Positions 44,727-54,500 of a DNA stretch of 55,629 nucleotides are shown here, in pieces; within the stretch, counting starts at the first letter, position 1, and each line of letters starts with the position of its first letter. Source of the DNA: Alphaproteobacteria bacterium. Lineage in GTDB: Bacteria > Pseudomonadota > Alphaproteobacteria > RF32 > CAG-239. The stretch is from the NCBI GenBank assembly GCA_017528205.1, contig JAFXPE010000010.1, positions 1 to 55,629 of the forward strand, given 5' to 3'. The notes beneath the pieces were generated by a model that saw only the letters and a program-made list of their open reading frames with translations, was not told the origin of the DNA and did not search any database. The translations under genes and the position numbers were made by a program.

Positions 44727-45911
44727 TTACTTTACGATTTCGCGAATAACGCAACCGCGTATCCACCGCAAATCTTCTATCGGCATATTTTTACTGAATA
44801 CAATGTTGTTGTCGTGCGATATAATTGACAGATAATATCTGTCGGTAATCGGATTATGCCCGATATCAACCGATTCAATATCTTCTTTGGGCAAAAATTC
44901 CACATCGGTACGCAAAAACGAAACATTGTGTCCCAACACCACTTCGTTTTTGGTAATAACCAACACGTCTTTGCTGAAAATGCCAAACGAAATAAACATA
45001 ATCGCCATAAAACACAGCAGCAACACCGTTATCACCCCTAAAACGCCGATATACGGAATAACATACGGATAATACATCAACAACGCTACAAAACCGGCAA
45101 TCAGCATCAGCATACTGAGCGACGCCAAAATCGTATACACGTCAAAATATAAACTCCTCTCTTTTAAAACCACCTTGCCTTTTTTATTTTTATATTGAAT
45201 AGAGGCCGGCATATGGTCTTCTTCGCGATACAGCGCGTTCAAGTGCCAACGTTTTGACATTTCTTTCAAAGTTTTGTTCAGCTCGTTATAATGGCGCGAA
45301 ACCAAACCGTGGTCGGTCATAAACAGCGCCGGCATTTTTAACTTTTCGGCGTAATATTCCCAAATTTTGCGCACTCCGTCGCCGCTTGTGGATATATAAA
45401 GCGGAATGCGTTTGTTTTTTTCTTTATGATACAGCTCAATAATATAACGATTGCGATTTATCAGCCCCACCTGATAATATTCCACCTTGAGCAAAACTCC
45501 CAAATAGTTATAAAGATGATCGGTTTCGACAATCGGTTTTCCAAACAGCGGATGATGCTCCACCTTAACGGTTTCACCGTCAAAAAACACTTTTTTGCAT
45601 CTGACCATTGCCACCGCCGACAAAATAATCATCAACAGTCCCAAAACCAAAATAAAGGTATCGAACGAATAGCGAAAAATAAACAACTGCTCGGCCGAAA
45701 AACGTTGCGGAGTGCTGAAATTATAGCTTTCATCGCTCATTTGCAAAAAATAAGCCACAATTTCAAACAAGCCCAAAATAACAAACATCAAACCGCCGAA
45801 CATTCCCCACCAGGTTATCTTGCGCGGCAACTTATCTGTTTGTTCCGTCGGCAATTTTTCCACATTGAATTTGTATTTATAGCTATAATGATTCGGAGCC
45901 GTATACGTCAT
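44727..45911 (-). CDS. membrane protein with two membrane-plus-PH-like halves
   Basis: A 394-residue protein preceded by GGGAGAG. Each half has two hydrophobic helices (first WGMFGGLMFVILGLFEIVAY and FILVLGLLMIILSAVAMV; second ILASLSMLMLIAGFVALLMY and LGVITVLLLCFMAIMFISFG) followed by a beta-rich cytoplasmic part. The last part (VLVITKNEVVLGHNVSFLR and LPKEDIESVDIG) has the flavour of a bacterial PH domain. No function is known to me. It is probably a stand-alone gene between the YfgM-like gene and the divergent GGDEF gene. Confidence 0.65.
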   Translation of the reverse strand: MTYTAPNHYSYKYKFNVEKLPTEQTDKLPRKITWWGMFGGLMFVILGLFEIVAYFLQMSDESYNFSTPQRFSAEQLFIFRYSFDTFILVLGLLMIILSAVAMVRCKKVFFDGETVKVEHHPLFGKPIVETDHLYNYLGVLLKVEYYQVGLINRNRYIIELYHKEKNKRIPLYISTSGDGVRKIWEYYAEKLKMPALFMTDHGLVSRHYNELNKTLKEMSKRWHLNALYREEDHMPASIQYKNKKGKVVLKERSLYFDVYTILASLSMLMLIAGFVALLMYYPYVIPYIGVLGVITVLLLCFMAIMFISFGIFSKDVLVITKNEVVLGHNVSFLRTDVEFLPKEDIESVDIGHNPITDRYYLSIISHDNNIVFSKNMPIEDLRWIRGCVIREIVK

Positions 45912-46050
45912 ATTTTTCTCTCCCTGTAAACTGACAGCGCCATATTACACCTATAAAAAAATTTTTTCATCATTTTTTTTAAATAATATTTGTTTTTATC
46001 AGATTTAAGTGTAGTATAAAGCATCTGGTCAATTATTACGGTGATGCGAT

Positions 46051-47718
46051 ATGCTCAGTACAAATATTTTTTATTCCGGTTACAATATGCTGTTCAGCGT
46101 TTTATCGCTGTTTATCGGTATCGGTTCGGTTTTTTTAATCAGACACTCCAAAGATTTTCGCGGGCTGTTTTTGTTTCAGCTCGGCGGCTTAACCATGATA
46201 TTGCTGACTTACATCACAACTCAGGAGCATTTGCTTTATAAAATCGGCTTAAATTACAACTTTGTGATTTTTGTGCAGATATTGATTTCTATTTTGATTT
46301 CGCTGTTATGGCTTAACTCGGCAACCGAACTGTATAATCATCAGTTGGCCAACCGCGAAGCGCTCACCATTTATACCACCTTGGCCTTAACCCTGTGTAT
46401 GTATTATTCTTTTGTGGACTACAACTCGGAATACGTCAGTTTATTGCGTCCGATGTTTTTACTTATCGGAATTGTTTTTCTGTTCCTCAGCAGTATTGTC
46501 AGTTTGGTGCGACGCCATAACGTCGGCTACTTTTTGCTCAGTCTTTCTTTGTTTATGTTGCTTGAAAAACTGGTGGTTTCAACCTTTTTCTATCAATATA
46601 ACTGGCTGAACCTCAACATTTTCAACTGGCTGTGGATTTATATTTTTGCCATAGCGGTAATTTTTATTCGCTTTGCCATCGACGAGCGAAAGTTGCAGCG
46701 CAGTTGGAACAGCATAGATAAATTGAATTTGCAAATCATGAACATGATAGACACCTCGCCTTTCCCGATTTTAATTGTGCGCACCACCGACAATAAATTT
46801 TTAACCATCAACAATAAGGCTTCCATACTTTTTGGCATAACTCGCAAAGACAGCAATTATCACACATTGGACGATATTTTGATTGACGAAGAAAATCGCA
46901 ACAAATTCTTTAAGCATTTGCGCCAATACGACAGCGTGAGCGATTTTGACGTTATGGTTTGCAATCTTGTCAGCGCCACGCCTTTCTGGATGTCTGCTTC
47001 TGCCAAATACATAGAATACAACAACACCGAGTCGATATATTTCACGGTTCAGGATATTGCCTTGCGCAAAGAGCGCGAAATCAATTTGCAAAATCAGGCC
47101 AACAAAGATCCGCTGACTATGGTTTGGAACCGACATTATTTTGAAAAATTCACGCCAAATCGTGCCGACGAATGTATCCAAAACGCACAAAACTTCAGTT
47201 TGTTGCTGGTTGACGCCGATAAATTCAAAAAAATAAATGACAAATACGGTCACAAAATCGGCGACAAAGTATTGATAGAAATTGCGGAAACCTGCCGCAG
47301 TTCCTTGCGTGACGATGATATTGTGGCGCGTTTCGGCGGCGAAGAATTTATCATTTTCCTTAACGACACCGATTCGCATTCGGCGTTCCGTGTGGCCGAA
47401 AGATTGCGCCAAAACATAGAAAACGCCGAAATTCACGGTGAAGACGACGATATCATAAAAATTACCGTCAGTATCGGCGTGGTTTCTTCCGAAAAAACCG
47501 CCAGCATCGAAGTTTTAATCCGTCAGGTTGAAGAAGCGATGTATTTAGCCAAACACAACGGCCGCAATCAGGTAGCTTTGTATGAAGAAACCAAAGTCAA
47601 ATCTTATCAGGCTAAGAAAACCAAAAAGTCGTCACAACGTAATATTCATCCGGTGTTCCAAAACGAGGAAAGCGAGGAAATCTCCTTAATTGACAATTAT
47701 GACAGCAAACTGATATAG
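46051..47718 (+). CDS. seven-helix PAS-GGDEF diguanylate cyclase
   Basis: A 555-residue protein. Seven hydrophobic segments fill about residues 8-210, then a PAS-like domain (PFPILIVRTTDNKFLTINNKA), then a GGDEF domain with the intact active site FGGEEF and an upstream RDDD five residues before it, the inhibitory I-site. It should make cyclic di-GMP from GTP in response to a membrane signal. No EAL domain is present. ATG 46051 has a weak ribosome site, and the region upstream (45912-46050) is AT-rich. The stop is TAG. Confidence 0.88.
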   Translation: MLSTNIFYSGYNMLFSVLSLFIGIGSVFLIRHSKDFRGLFLFQLGGLTMILLTYITTQEHLLYKIGLNYNFVIFVQILISILISLLWLNSATELYNHQLANREALTIYTTLALTLCMYYSFVDYNSEYVSLLRPMFLLIGIVFLFLSSIVSLVRRHNVGYFLLSLSLFMLLEKLVVSTFFYQYNWLNLNIFNWLWIYIFAIAVIFIRFAIDERKLQRSWNSIDKLNLQIMNMIDTSPFPILIVRTTDNKFLTINNKASILFGITRKDSNYHTLDDILIDEENRNKFFKHLRQYDSVSDFDVMVCNLVSATPFWMSASAKYIEYNNTESIYFTVQDIALRKEREINLQNQANKDPLTMVWNRHYFEKFTPNRADECIQNAQNFSLLLVDADKFKKINDKYGHKIGDKVLIEIAETCRSSLRDDDIVARFGGEEFIIFLNDTDSHSAFRVAERLRQNIENAEIHGEDDDIIKITVSIGVVSSEKTASIEVLIRQVEEAMYLAKHNGRNQVALYEETKVKSYQAKKTKKSSQRNIHPVFQNEESEEISLIDNYDSKLI

Positions 47719-47726
47719 GCTAAAAA

Positions 47727-48866
47727 ATGATATGTCCTTACCAAAATATTTGCGGCGGTTGTCCGTTACGTTCCCTAAGCGATGCTGAATATCAGCAACA
47801 TAAAATCGCGCGGTTTGAAAAAATTATCAGCAATATCAAACAAGAAAATATTTATGTCGGTGAACCGATTTTTATTGCTGATGGTTTAAGGCGTCGTGCC
47901 GAATTTACATTTCGGTTGCAAAAGGGCAAACTTCTTTTCGGCTTTAATGCCCAGCAAAGCCACGATATTATTGACACGCAAAAATGTTTGGCCCTAACCC
48001 CGACAATAAACGATGCTTTGCCGGCGGTGCGCGAATTTTTGCAAAATTTTATGCAGATTCCGCTAACCCAAAAAGTCAAAAACAAAATAACCACCTCCTA
48101 TATCAACAAGGGAGAAATCTGGCTTACTCAAGCGGCCAACGGCCTCGATATTCTGCTTGAAACCGAGGCAAAAATCTCGCTGCAGCACCGTATGGAAATT
48201 TGTGATTTTGCCAACAATAATCCGACGGTTATCCGCTTTTCGGTCGGTGCCAAAAACACTCGCCCCGAAACCGTTTTAGAAAAGACCAAGCCTTACATAG
48301 ATGTTTGCGGCCGCCATGTTTTCATACCGGCAGGAACTTTTTTGCAAGCCTCGCAAGAAGGGCAAAACGCCCTAACCTCGTTGGTGTTAAAATACACCGG
48401 TAACACCACAGGCAACATCGCCGATTTATTCTGTGGCGTCGGCACCTTTTCGTATCCGTTGGCAGCCAATATCAAAAACAAAATAACCTCTGTGGATTCT
48501 TCGGCCGAGTTGCTGGACAATTTTCAGCAAACAGTAAATTATTTTACCATCCCCAACATTAAAATAATCAAAAAGAATTTATTTAAATATCCGCTTGAGG
48601 CTACCGAACTGAAAGAGTTTGAGTTAGTCATCTTTGACCCTCCTCGTGCCGGAGCTGCCCTGCAAACAGCACAGTTTAAGCATCTGCCGACGGAGGATAA
48701 GCCTCAAAAAGTTATTGCGATTTCCTGCAATCCGCATACTTTTATCAATGATGCAAATTCGCTGCTTGAGAGTGGCTATGAATTAAAAGAAATTACTATG
48801 GTTGACCAATTTGTTTATGCCGAACATTTTGAATTGGTAGCCTTATTTGAAAAACAAAAAATATAA
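47727..48866 (+). CDS. RNA uracil-5-methyltransferase, RumA/TrmA family
   Basis: A 379-residue protein. CPYQNICGGCPLR near the start is a Cys cluster for a 4Fe-4S centre, typical of RumA-type enzymes, without the usual preceding TRAM domain. The SAM-binding motif ADLFCGVGTFSYPLA, the DPPRAG motif and the catalytic Cys in ISCNPHTF are intact, with the final base Glu in HFELVALF. It methylates a uridine in rRNA or tRNA; which position is not decided by sequence. It begins eight bases after the GGDEF gene. Confidence 0.88.
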   Translation: MICPYQNICGGCPLRSLSDAEYQQHKIARFEKIISNIKQENIYVGEPIFIADGLRRRAEFTFRLQKGKLLFGFNAQQSHDIIDTQKCLALTPTINDALPAVREFLQNFMQIPLTQKVKNKITTSYINKGEIWLTQAANGLDILLETEAKISLQHRMEICDFANNNPTVIRFSVGAKNTRPETVLEKTKPYIDVCGRHVFIPAGTFLQASQEGQNALTSLVLKYTGNTTGNIADLFCGVGTFSYPLAANIKNKITSVDSSAELLDNFQQTVNYFTIPNIKIIKKNLFKYPLEATELKEFELVIFDPPRAGAALQTAQFKHLPTEDKPQKVIAISCNPHTFINDANSLLESGYELKEITMVDQFVYAEHFELVALFEKQKI

Positions 48867-48880
48867 AGGAGAAACAAAAC

Positions 48881-50845
48881 ATGAGTTTAACAAATCAAAA
48901 ATTGCAGCAAATGGCAACCGCGTTGCGCGTTTTGAGTGCCGAAGCCATCGAACAGGCCAAATCCGGACACCCGGGAATGCCGCTCGGCATGGCCGACGTA
49001 GCGACCGTTTTGTTTGGCAAATATCTCAACATCAACCCTGCCGCACCGCGTTGGTTTAATCGCGACAGATTTGTGCTTTCGGCCGGACACGGTTCCATGT
49101 TATTGTATTCTCTGTTTTACTTTTTGGGCTATCCCGATATAACCGTTGAAGATATCAAAAATTTTCGCCAGCTCGGCGCCAAAACCGCCGGACATCCGGA
49201 ATACGGAAACCTAAGCGGAATTGATATGACTACCGGACCGCTCGGGCAAGGCATTTCCTCGGCCGTCGGCATGGCTTTGGCGGAACGCGTAATCAATGCC
49301 AAGTTTGGCGATGATTTGTGCAACCACTATACCTATGTTATTTGCGGCGACGGCTGTTTAATGGAAGGCATTTCGGAAGAAGCCGCCTCGCTGGCCGGAT
49401 TATGGAAATTAAACAAGCTGATTGTGTTCTGGGATAATAACAACATCACCATTGACGGCACGGTCGATAAGTCAAACAAAACCGACCAGCTCGCCCGTTT
49501 TCAAGCTATCGGTTGGAACACATTGAGTATTGACGGCCACAATTATGATGAAATTTCCGCCGCCATTGAAAAAGCCCAACATTCCGACAAGCCGACGTTA
49601 ATTGCCTGCAAAACCACTATCGGATTCGGTGCCCCGAACAAGTGCGGAACTCCTAAAGTTCATGGTTCACCGTTGGGCGAAGACGAGTTAGCGGCCATGA
49701 AACAACAATTCGGTTGGACCGCTGAGCCGTTTGAAACACCGGCGGAAATTATTGCCGCTTGGCGTGCTGCCGGTCAAAAGTCCGCCGCACTATTTGAAGC
49801 GTGGAATCAAAAGGCACAAAACAATGACGAATTTATCGATTACATAAACAATGTTCTGCCACAAAATTGGGATACGGCGCTAAATGAGCTGAAAGTTCGC
49901 TCTATAAAAGAACAAACCAAAGTTGCCACGCGCAAAGCCTCGCAACTGTGCTTGGAAAACATTGTTTCATACATTCCGCAAATAATCGGCGGTTCTGCGG
50001 ATTTGGCGGCCTCCAACCTGACCTTTGTCGAAGGCATGAAAACCATTACCGCCGACGACTATAACGGCAACAACATCATGTACGGCATTCGCGAACACGC
50101 CATGGGGGCAATTATGAACGGCTTGGCGTTGCACGGCGGAGTTATTCCTTACGGCGGCACTTTCTTTGTGTTTTCCGATTATATGCGTCCGGCAATGCGT
50201 TTAGCCGCACTTATGAATATCAGTCCGATTTATGTTTTAACGCACGATTCAATCGGTGTCGGCGAAGACGGTCCGACGCATCAGCCGATAGAGCATTTGG
50301 CCTCTTATCGCGCCATGCCGAATATAAATACCTTCCGCCCGTGCGATGTGGTTGAAACTGCCGAAGCTTGGCAATTGGCCATTGCCAGCGCACACACCCC
50401 GAGCATTTTGGCGCTGTCGCGGCAAAGTGTTCCGACTCTGCGTAGCGATGCAACGGAAAACTTAACGGCCAAAGGCGGCTATGTTATTTCGCCGTCAACA
50501 ACCCGCACCGTGGCTACGGTAATTGCCACCGGCACTGAGGTTTCATTGGCAATTGAGGCCCAAAAACGCTTGGCGGAAGACAATATTGGTATCAATGTTG
50601 TTTCCATGCCGTGTTGCGAGTTGTTTGACCGCCAACCTGTCGAATACAAACGCGCCGTTTTGGGCAACCTGCCGCGCATTGCGGTTGAAGCCGCTTCGGT
50701 TTACGGCTGGGAGCGTTATGTCGGCGAAAACGGCACCGTCATCGGCTTAAACAGCTTCGGTGCTTCCGGTAAAGGCAATGAAGTGTATGCCCACTTCGGT
50801 ATCACGGTTGAAAATATTATCTCGGCTGTGAAAAAGTTTTTATAA
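48881..50845 (+). CDS. tkt: transketolase
   Basis: A 654-residue protein with SGHPGMPLGMAD, the thiamine diphosphate motif GDGCLMEGISEEAASLAG...DNNNITIDG, and the second-domain signature DSIGVGEDGPTHQPIEHLAS. It moves two-carbon units in the non-oxidative pentose phosphate pathway. AAAGGAG lies before ATG 48881. It follows the methyltransferase by 14 bases and ends at a bidirectional terminator. Confidence 0.96.
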   Translation: MSLTNQKLQQMATALRVLSAEAIEQAKSGHPGMPLGMADVATVLFGKYLNINPAAPRWFNRDRFVLSAGHGSMLLYSLFYFLGYPDITVEDIKNFRQLGAKTAGHPEYGNLSGIDMTTGPLGQGISSAVGMALAERVINAKFGDDLCNHYTYVICGDGCLMEGISEEAASLAGLWKLNKLIVFWDNNNITIDGTVDKSNKTDQLARFQAIGWNTLSIDGHNYDEISAAIEKAQHSDKPTLIACKTTIGFGAPNKCGTPKVHGSPLGEDELAAMKQQFGWTAEPFETPAEIIAAWRAAGQKSAALFEAWNQKAQNNDEFIDYINNVLPQNWDTALNELKVRSIKEQTKVATRKASQLCLENIVSYIPQIIGGSADLAASNLTFVEGMKTITADDYNGNNIMYGIREHAMGAIMNGLALHGGVIPYGGTFFVFSDYMRPAMRLAALMNISPIYVLTHDSIGVGEDGPTHQPIEHLASYRAMPNINTFRPCDVVETAEAWQLAIASAHTPSILALSRQSVPTLRSDATENLTAKGGYVISPSTTRTVATVIATGTEVSLAIEAQKRLAEDNIGINVVSMPCCELFDRQPVEYKRAVLGNLPRIAVEAASVYGWERYVGENGTVIGLNSFGASGKGNEVYAHFGITVENIISAVKKFL

Positions 50846-50862
50846 ACGCTTTAATTTACAAA

Positions 50863-50894
50863 AAAACGGTATACCGAAAGTATACCGTTTTTTT
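50863..50894. terminator. bidirectional terminator between tkt and the Skp-like gene
   Basis: AAAACGGTATAC (50863-50874) pairs perfectly with GTATACCGTTTT (50880-50891) round a five-base loop, with A and T runs on the two sides. It can serve tkt (+) and the convergent gene (-). Confidence 0.88.
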
Positions 50895-50909
50895 ATGACT
50901 TACGTCAGC

Positions 50910-51470
50910 CTATTCATCCAAAACGCGCGGCCGATTTATTTGTATGCGTTTAACCAAATCTTCGGTTAAATCCACCACATTCGGTGTCGATACCGTAATA
51001 AAATGTTTGTCAAACACTACAACCGCGTTTCTTTCTTCGGCCAATTCCGTAACTTTTACATTGATTTCGTTGGTGATATTTTGAATTGCCCGAGTATATT
51101 CCTGCATCATCGTATCTCTTTTTAATTTGAGTGATTTCAAATACACATCGGAAAAATTGTCTTTTACTTTGGAATCTTTCAAGCTGGAAATCTGATCTTG
51201 AGCCGACATCACTTCGTCGTTCAAAATACTGATTTTGGCCTCAAACTCGCGATTTAAATCATCGAGTTTCACGCCCTTCAAAACCTGTTCCAAATCATAA
51301 ACATAAACATACCCCTGTGCCTCAACCTTTTTATGCAAATACATAATTTCCGCCTGCTGAAACGCAATTACGCCCAAGCATAACAAAGCCAGCAAAACCT
51401 TCCAAAAACCGTGCGATTTTTTCTTTGTTCCGTTATTGAACTGTGCGGTGTTTATGTTTTTTACTTTCAT
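50910..51470 (-). CDS. Skp/OmpH-like membrane-anchored protein
   Basis: A 186-residue protein. ATG 51470 follows GGAGA. One N-terminal membrane helix (FWKVLLALLCLGVIAFQQ) is followed by a coiled-coil body (LDDLNREFEAKISILNDEV) and an end of the OmpH type (AVVVFDKHFITVSTPNVVDLTEDL). Skp-like chaperones hold unfolded outer-membrane proteins in the periplasm; here the uncleaved-looking helix would tether it. It is next to the large adhesin, a likely client. A TrbI (F-type) relationship is a second possibility. Confidence 0.55.
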   Translation of the reverse strand: MKVKNINTAQFNNGTKKKSHGFWKVLLALLCLGVIAFQQAEIMYLHKKVEAQGYVYVYDLEQVLKGVKLDDLNREFEAKISILNDEVMSAQDQISSLKDSKVKDNFSDVYLKSLKLKRDTMMQEYTRAIQNITNEINVKVTELAEERNAVVVFDKHFITVSTPNVVDLTEDLVKRIQINRPRVLDE

Positions 51471-51489
51471 CAAATATCTCCATAAAACA

Positions 51490-51529
51490 AACCAAGTTTA
51501 TGAAAATTAAGCTTTTCATAAACTTGGTT
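51490..51529. terminator. terminator after the adhesin
   Basis: AACCAAGTTTATGAAAA (51490-51506) pairs perfectly with TTTTCATAAACTTGGTT (51513-51529), a 17-base stem with a six-base loop. It lies 13 bases after the adhesin stop (minus strand) and ahead of the Skp-like gene. Confidence 0.8.
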
Positions 51530-51542
51530 TTCTTTTGTTATA

Positions 51543-54500
51543 TTACCACGAATAGGTTACACCCATACGATAGCTGGCATCGTTGCTGTTGCCCCAAGCC
51601 ACACCGGCGTTGAGCATCAAGTTGTCGGTTATGTGGTGGAAACCACCGACCGCAACCGCACCGTGTCCGCTGTATGCACCGGTACCGAGTGACAACGACG
51701 TATCGCCGTGAGCACGCGGATTCGGTAACAAGGCCGACATTGCCGCCATCGAGGCCATTCCCGCACGGAACTCATGATGCAACTTCTTGTACTTATAATT
51801 CAAGTCATTAACCTGATAATCTAAGCGATAAATATTTGCATCTAACTGCATAACCGCATCGGTAACGTTGGTAGCCTCGGCAACATAAACGCCCTGTTGC
51901 AATACCGACACATCGCCGATTGCCGCGTTCAGAGCCGCTATGTTCTTGTTAACCGTGTTCTGAGAGTTAACCCCGTTAATTACCTTACCCAAATCAGCTG
52001 CCGTACCGATATTGGAAGCCACAGCCGTCAAAGCCGTCGCTATCGTCGGAGTACCGCTCAAGGTATATCCGTTTGACCCCTTATCATTGCTGATTTGCGC
52101 ACGATTACCGATTGAAGCATCAAGTGCCGTTAAGTGTTGTTCAACCGTTGTACCTTCAGCCAAGTTACCGTTATACTTGCCGGCATTCTTAAGCTTATCG
52201 GCCAAGCCGTGAACTCTACCCAATGTTGCGTCAATATTATTGAGTGCCGCAACCACCGTGGTCGGCAATTCATTGGTACCATTGGTCAAGTTCTTCAGCT
52301 CTTTATTCAAGCCGCTCACATCACCCATGGTATTGTTCAGAGCCGCCAAATTCTCGTTCACCGTATTTCCGGCAGATACACCGTTTACGACCTTATCACC
52401 GAGAACTTGGCTCTCTCCGATATTGCCCATAATGTTTTGCAACGCATCGGTTACCTTATTGGCGGTCAGGCTGCCGTAATTCGGCTTGAAGCCGGAACCA
52501 TCTTCCTTGTTCGGAACCTTAAGTTCGGCACTCCACTTACCGTTTTCATCAAACTTGCCGCCCATTCCGGCTTCAACGTTGCCGGCAAGTGAATTCATGG
52601 CATCAGCCAAGTCTGACTTATCGCTGATAGCATTGTGCGTCAGGTTACCCATATCACCGATATTGTTCATATTTTGAACAACTTGATTGTCAACCTGTTC
52701 GATTGCCGTGGTCAAATCCGGAGCATCTTTTGCCAAGCCCTTGTAATTTTCATCTGAGAGCTTGCTGATCTTTCCGACCACATTGTCAAGTTTCGTTAAG
52801 GATTGTGTCAGCTTCTCACCGCTGTCCAAAACATTGGCACCCTCATATATTCTGTCGCCGATAGCATCGTTCAACGAGCTTAAGTGGTCTGCAACGGTAG
52901 CATTTCCATCCTCACCCTTAGGCGAAAGGTTAGCACCCGTCAATCCGGCCGCATCGCCAACCGTTGCATTTATGGTTGCTACCGTAGCCATAGCTTTATC
53001 GGCATTAGCATACTCAGACGTTATCGGTTTCGTGCCGGTGTCAATCTTGTTAACTGTCTCGCCTCCGAGTGACAAGCCGTCCTTGAACGTACCGTTCGCA
53101 GCGCTTACCCCACCGTCGGCAATTGTAACTTTGTTATCGCCGCTGCCGACTTCAACCTTTTCATTAAATGTACCGGTGTCGGCTCCAATACCATCAACAT
53201 TAATAGCGTCTGCTGTTACCGTACCGTTACCGATAATAACCTGTTTACCGTCGCTGCCGGTGGTGGTAATCACGCCGTCAGCAATCTCAACTTTGGTATT
53301 GTTATCACCGGTTGAAGTGATTGAGCCGTCTTTGCCGAGAGTTACATTTGTGCCGTCTATCGAGCCGACAACCACACTCTCACTGGCCGTAACCGTACCA
53401 TCATCTATCGTAACGTGCTTACCGTTGGCATCGCCGAAGGTAGCCGCACCGTCAACTTGCAAATCACCGTGAGCGGTTATGTTGCCGCCAGCCTCGATAT
53501 TACCGTCGGCACCGATATTGCCGCCAGCCTCGATATTACCGTCAGCACCGATATCACCGCCACCGATGGTAACTTGCGGCTCTCCGTCTTTACCAATGGT
53601 GGCCGAAGTATCAATCTGTGCCGTCTTGGTTTCGATTGACTCTGAGGTTACTTTGCCGTCAGCCTTAACATTGCCGCCTGCAATTGCAACTTGCGGACCA
53701 TTATGTTCACCGATAATCGCCGTCTTAGATGATACCTTGCCGTCGGCATAAACATTACCGTTCATTATGGTAACTTGTTTGCCGTTTTCGGTTCCGATAT
53801 TTGCCATGCCGTCAACTTGCAAATCGCCATGCGAGGTTACATCGCCGGTAGTTTCAACGCCGCCCTCGGAGATAGTCACTTTATCGTTGCCGCCACCGAT
53901 TTCAACGCTGCTCTTGCCGCCTTCGCTGAAGTCAGAAATCATGGTCATTCCGAAGTCTTTGCCGCCGGCCGTATCTTTCGAACCGATGATAATTGTTTGC
54001 TTGTCGCTATCATCGTTATCAATTCTGATACCGCTTGAACGCTTGGTGTTATCGTTAGATGTCAACAACTCGATAATTTCGTTCTGGCTATCGATTTCCA
54101 AACCGCTCTTAACATCACCGCTGTCATCTTCGGCACCGAGATTTATCTTCTTATTTATGGCATCCAAATCCAATGCAAACTTATCTCCGTCCTCGGCTTC
54201 GGTTGCAATTTCTACGCTTCGGCTATTCTTGTCGATTTCAATTACTGCCGTCTTATCTTCGCCGTCGCCGATGGTTATGGTCTTGGCCTCATTGCCGATA
54301 ACCATATCTACCGGAACGTGATTGCCATGTTCGTCAATATCGTAGCCGGCAAGTTTGCTGTCGGTGTAAGCTTTAGCTTCTGCCGTAGCCGAACCGGATG
54401 CATCATCTATCTTGGTATTCAAGCTCAGCAATTTTTCAGCTACATCATCACCGTCTATAATGGTTACGCCTGCAACATTGCCGATGATATCATCTAAGCT

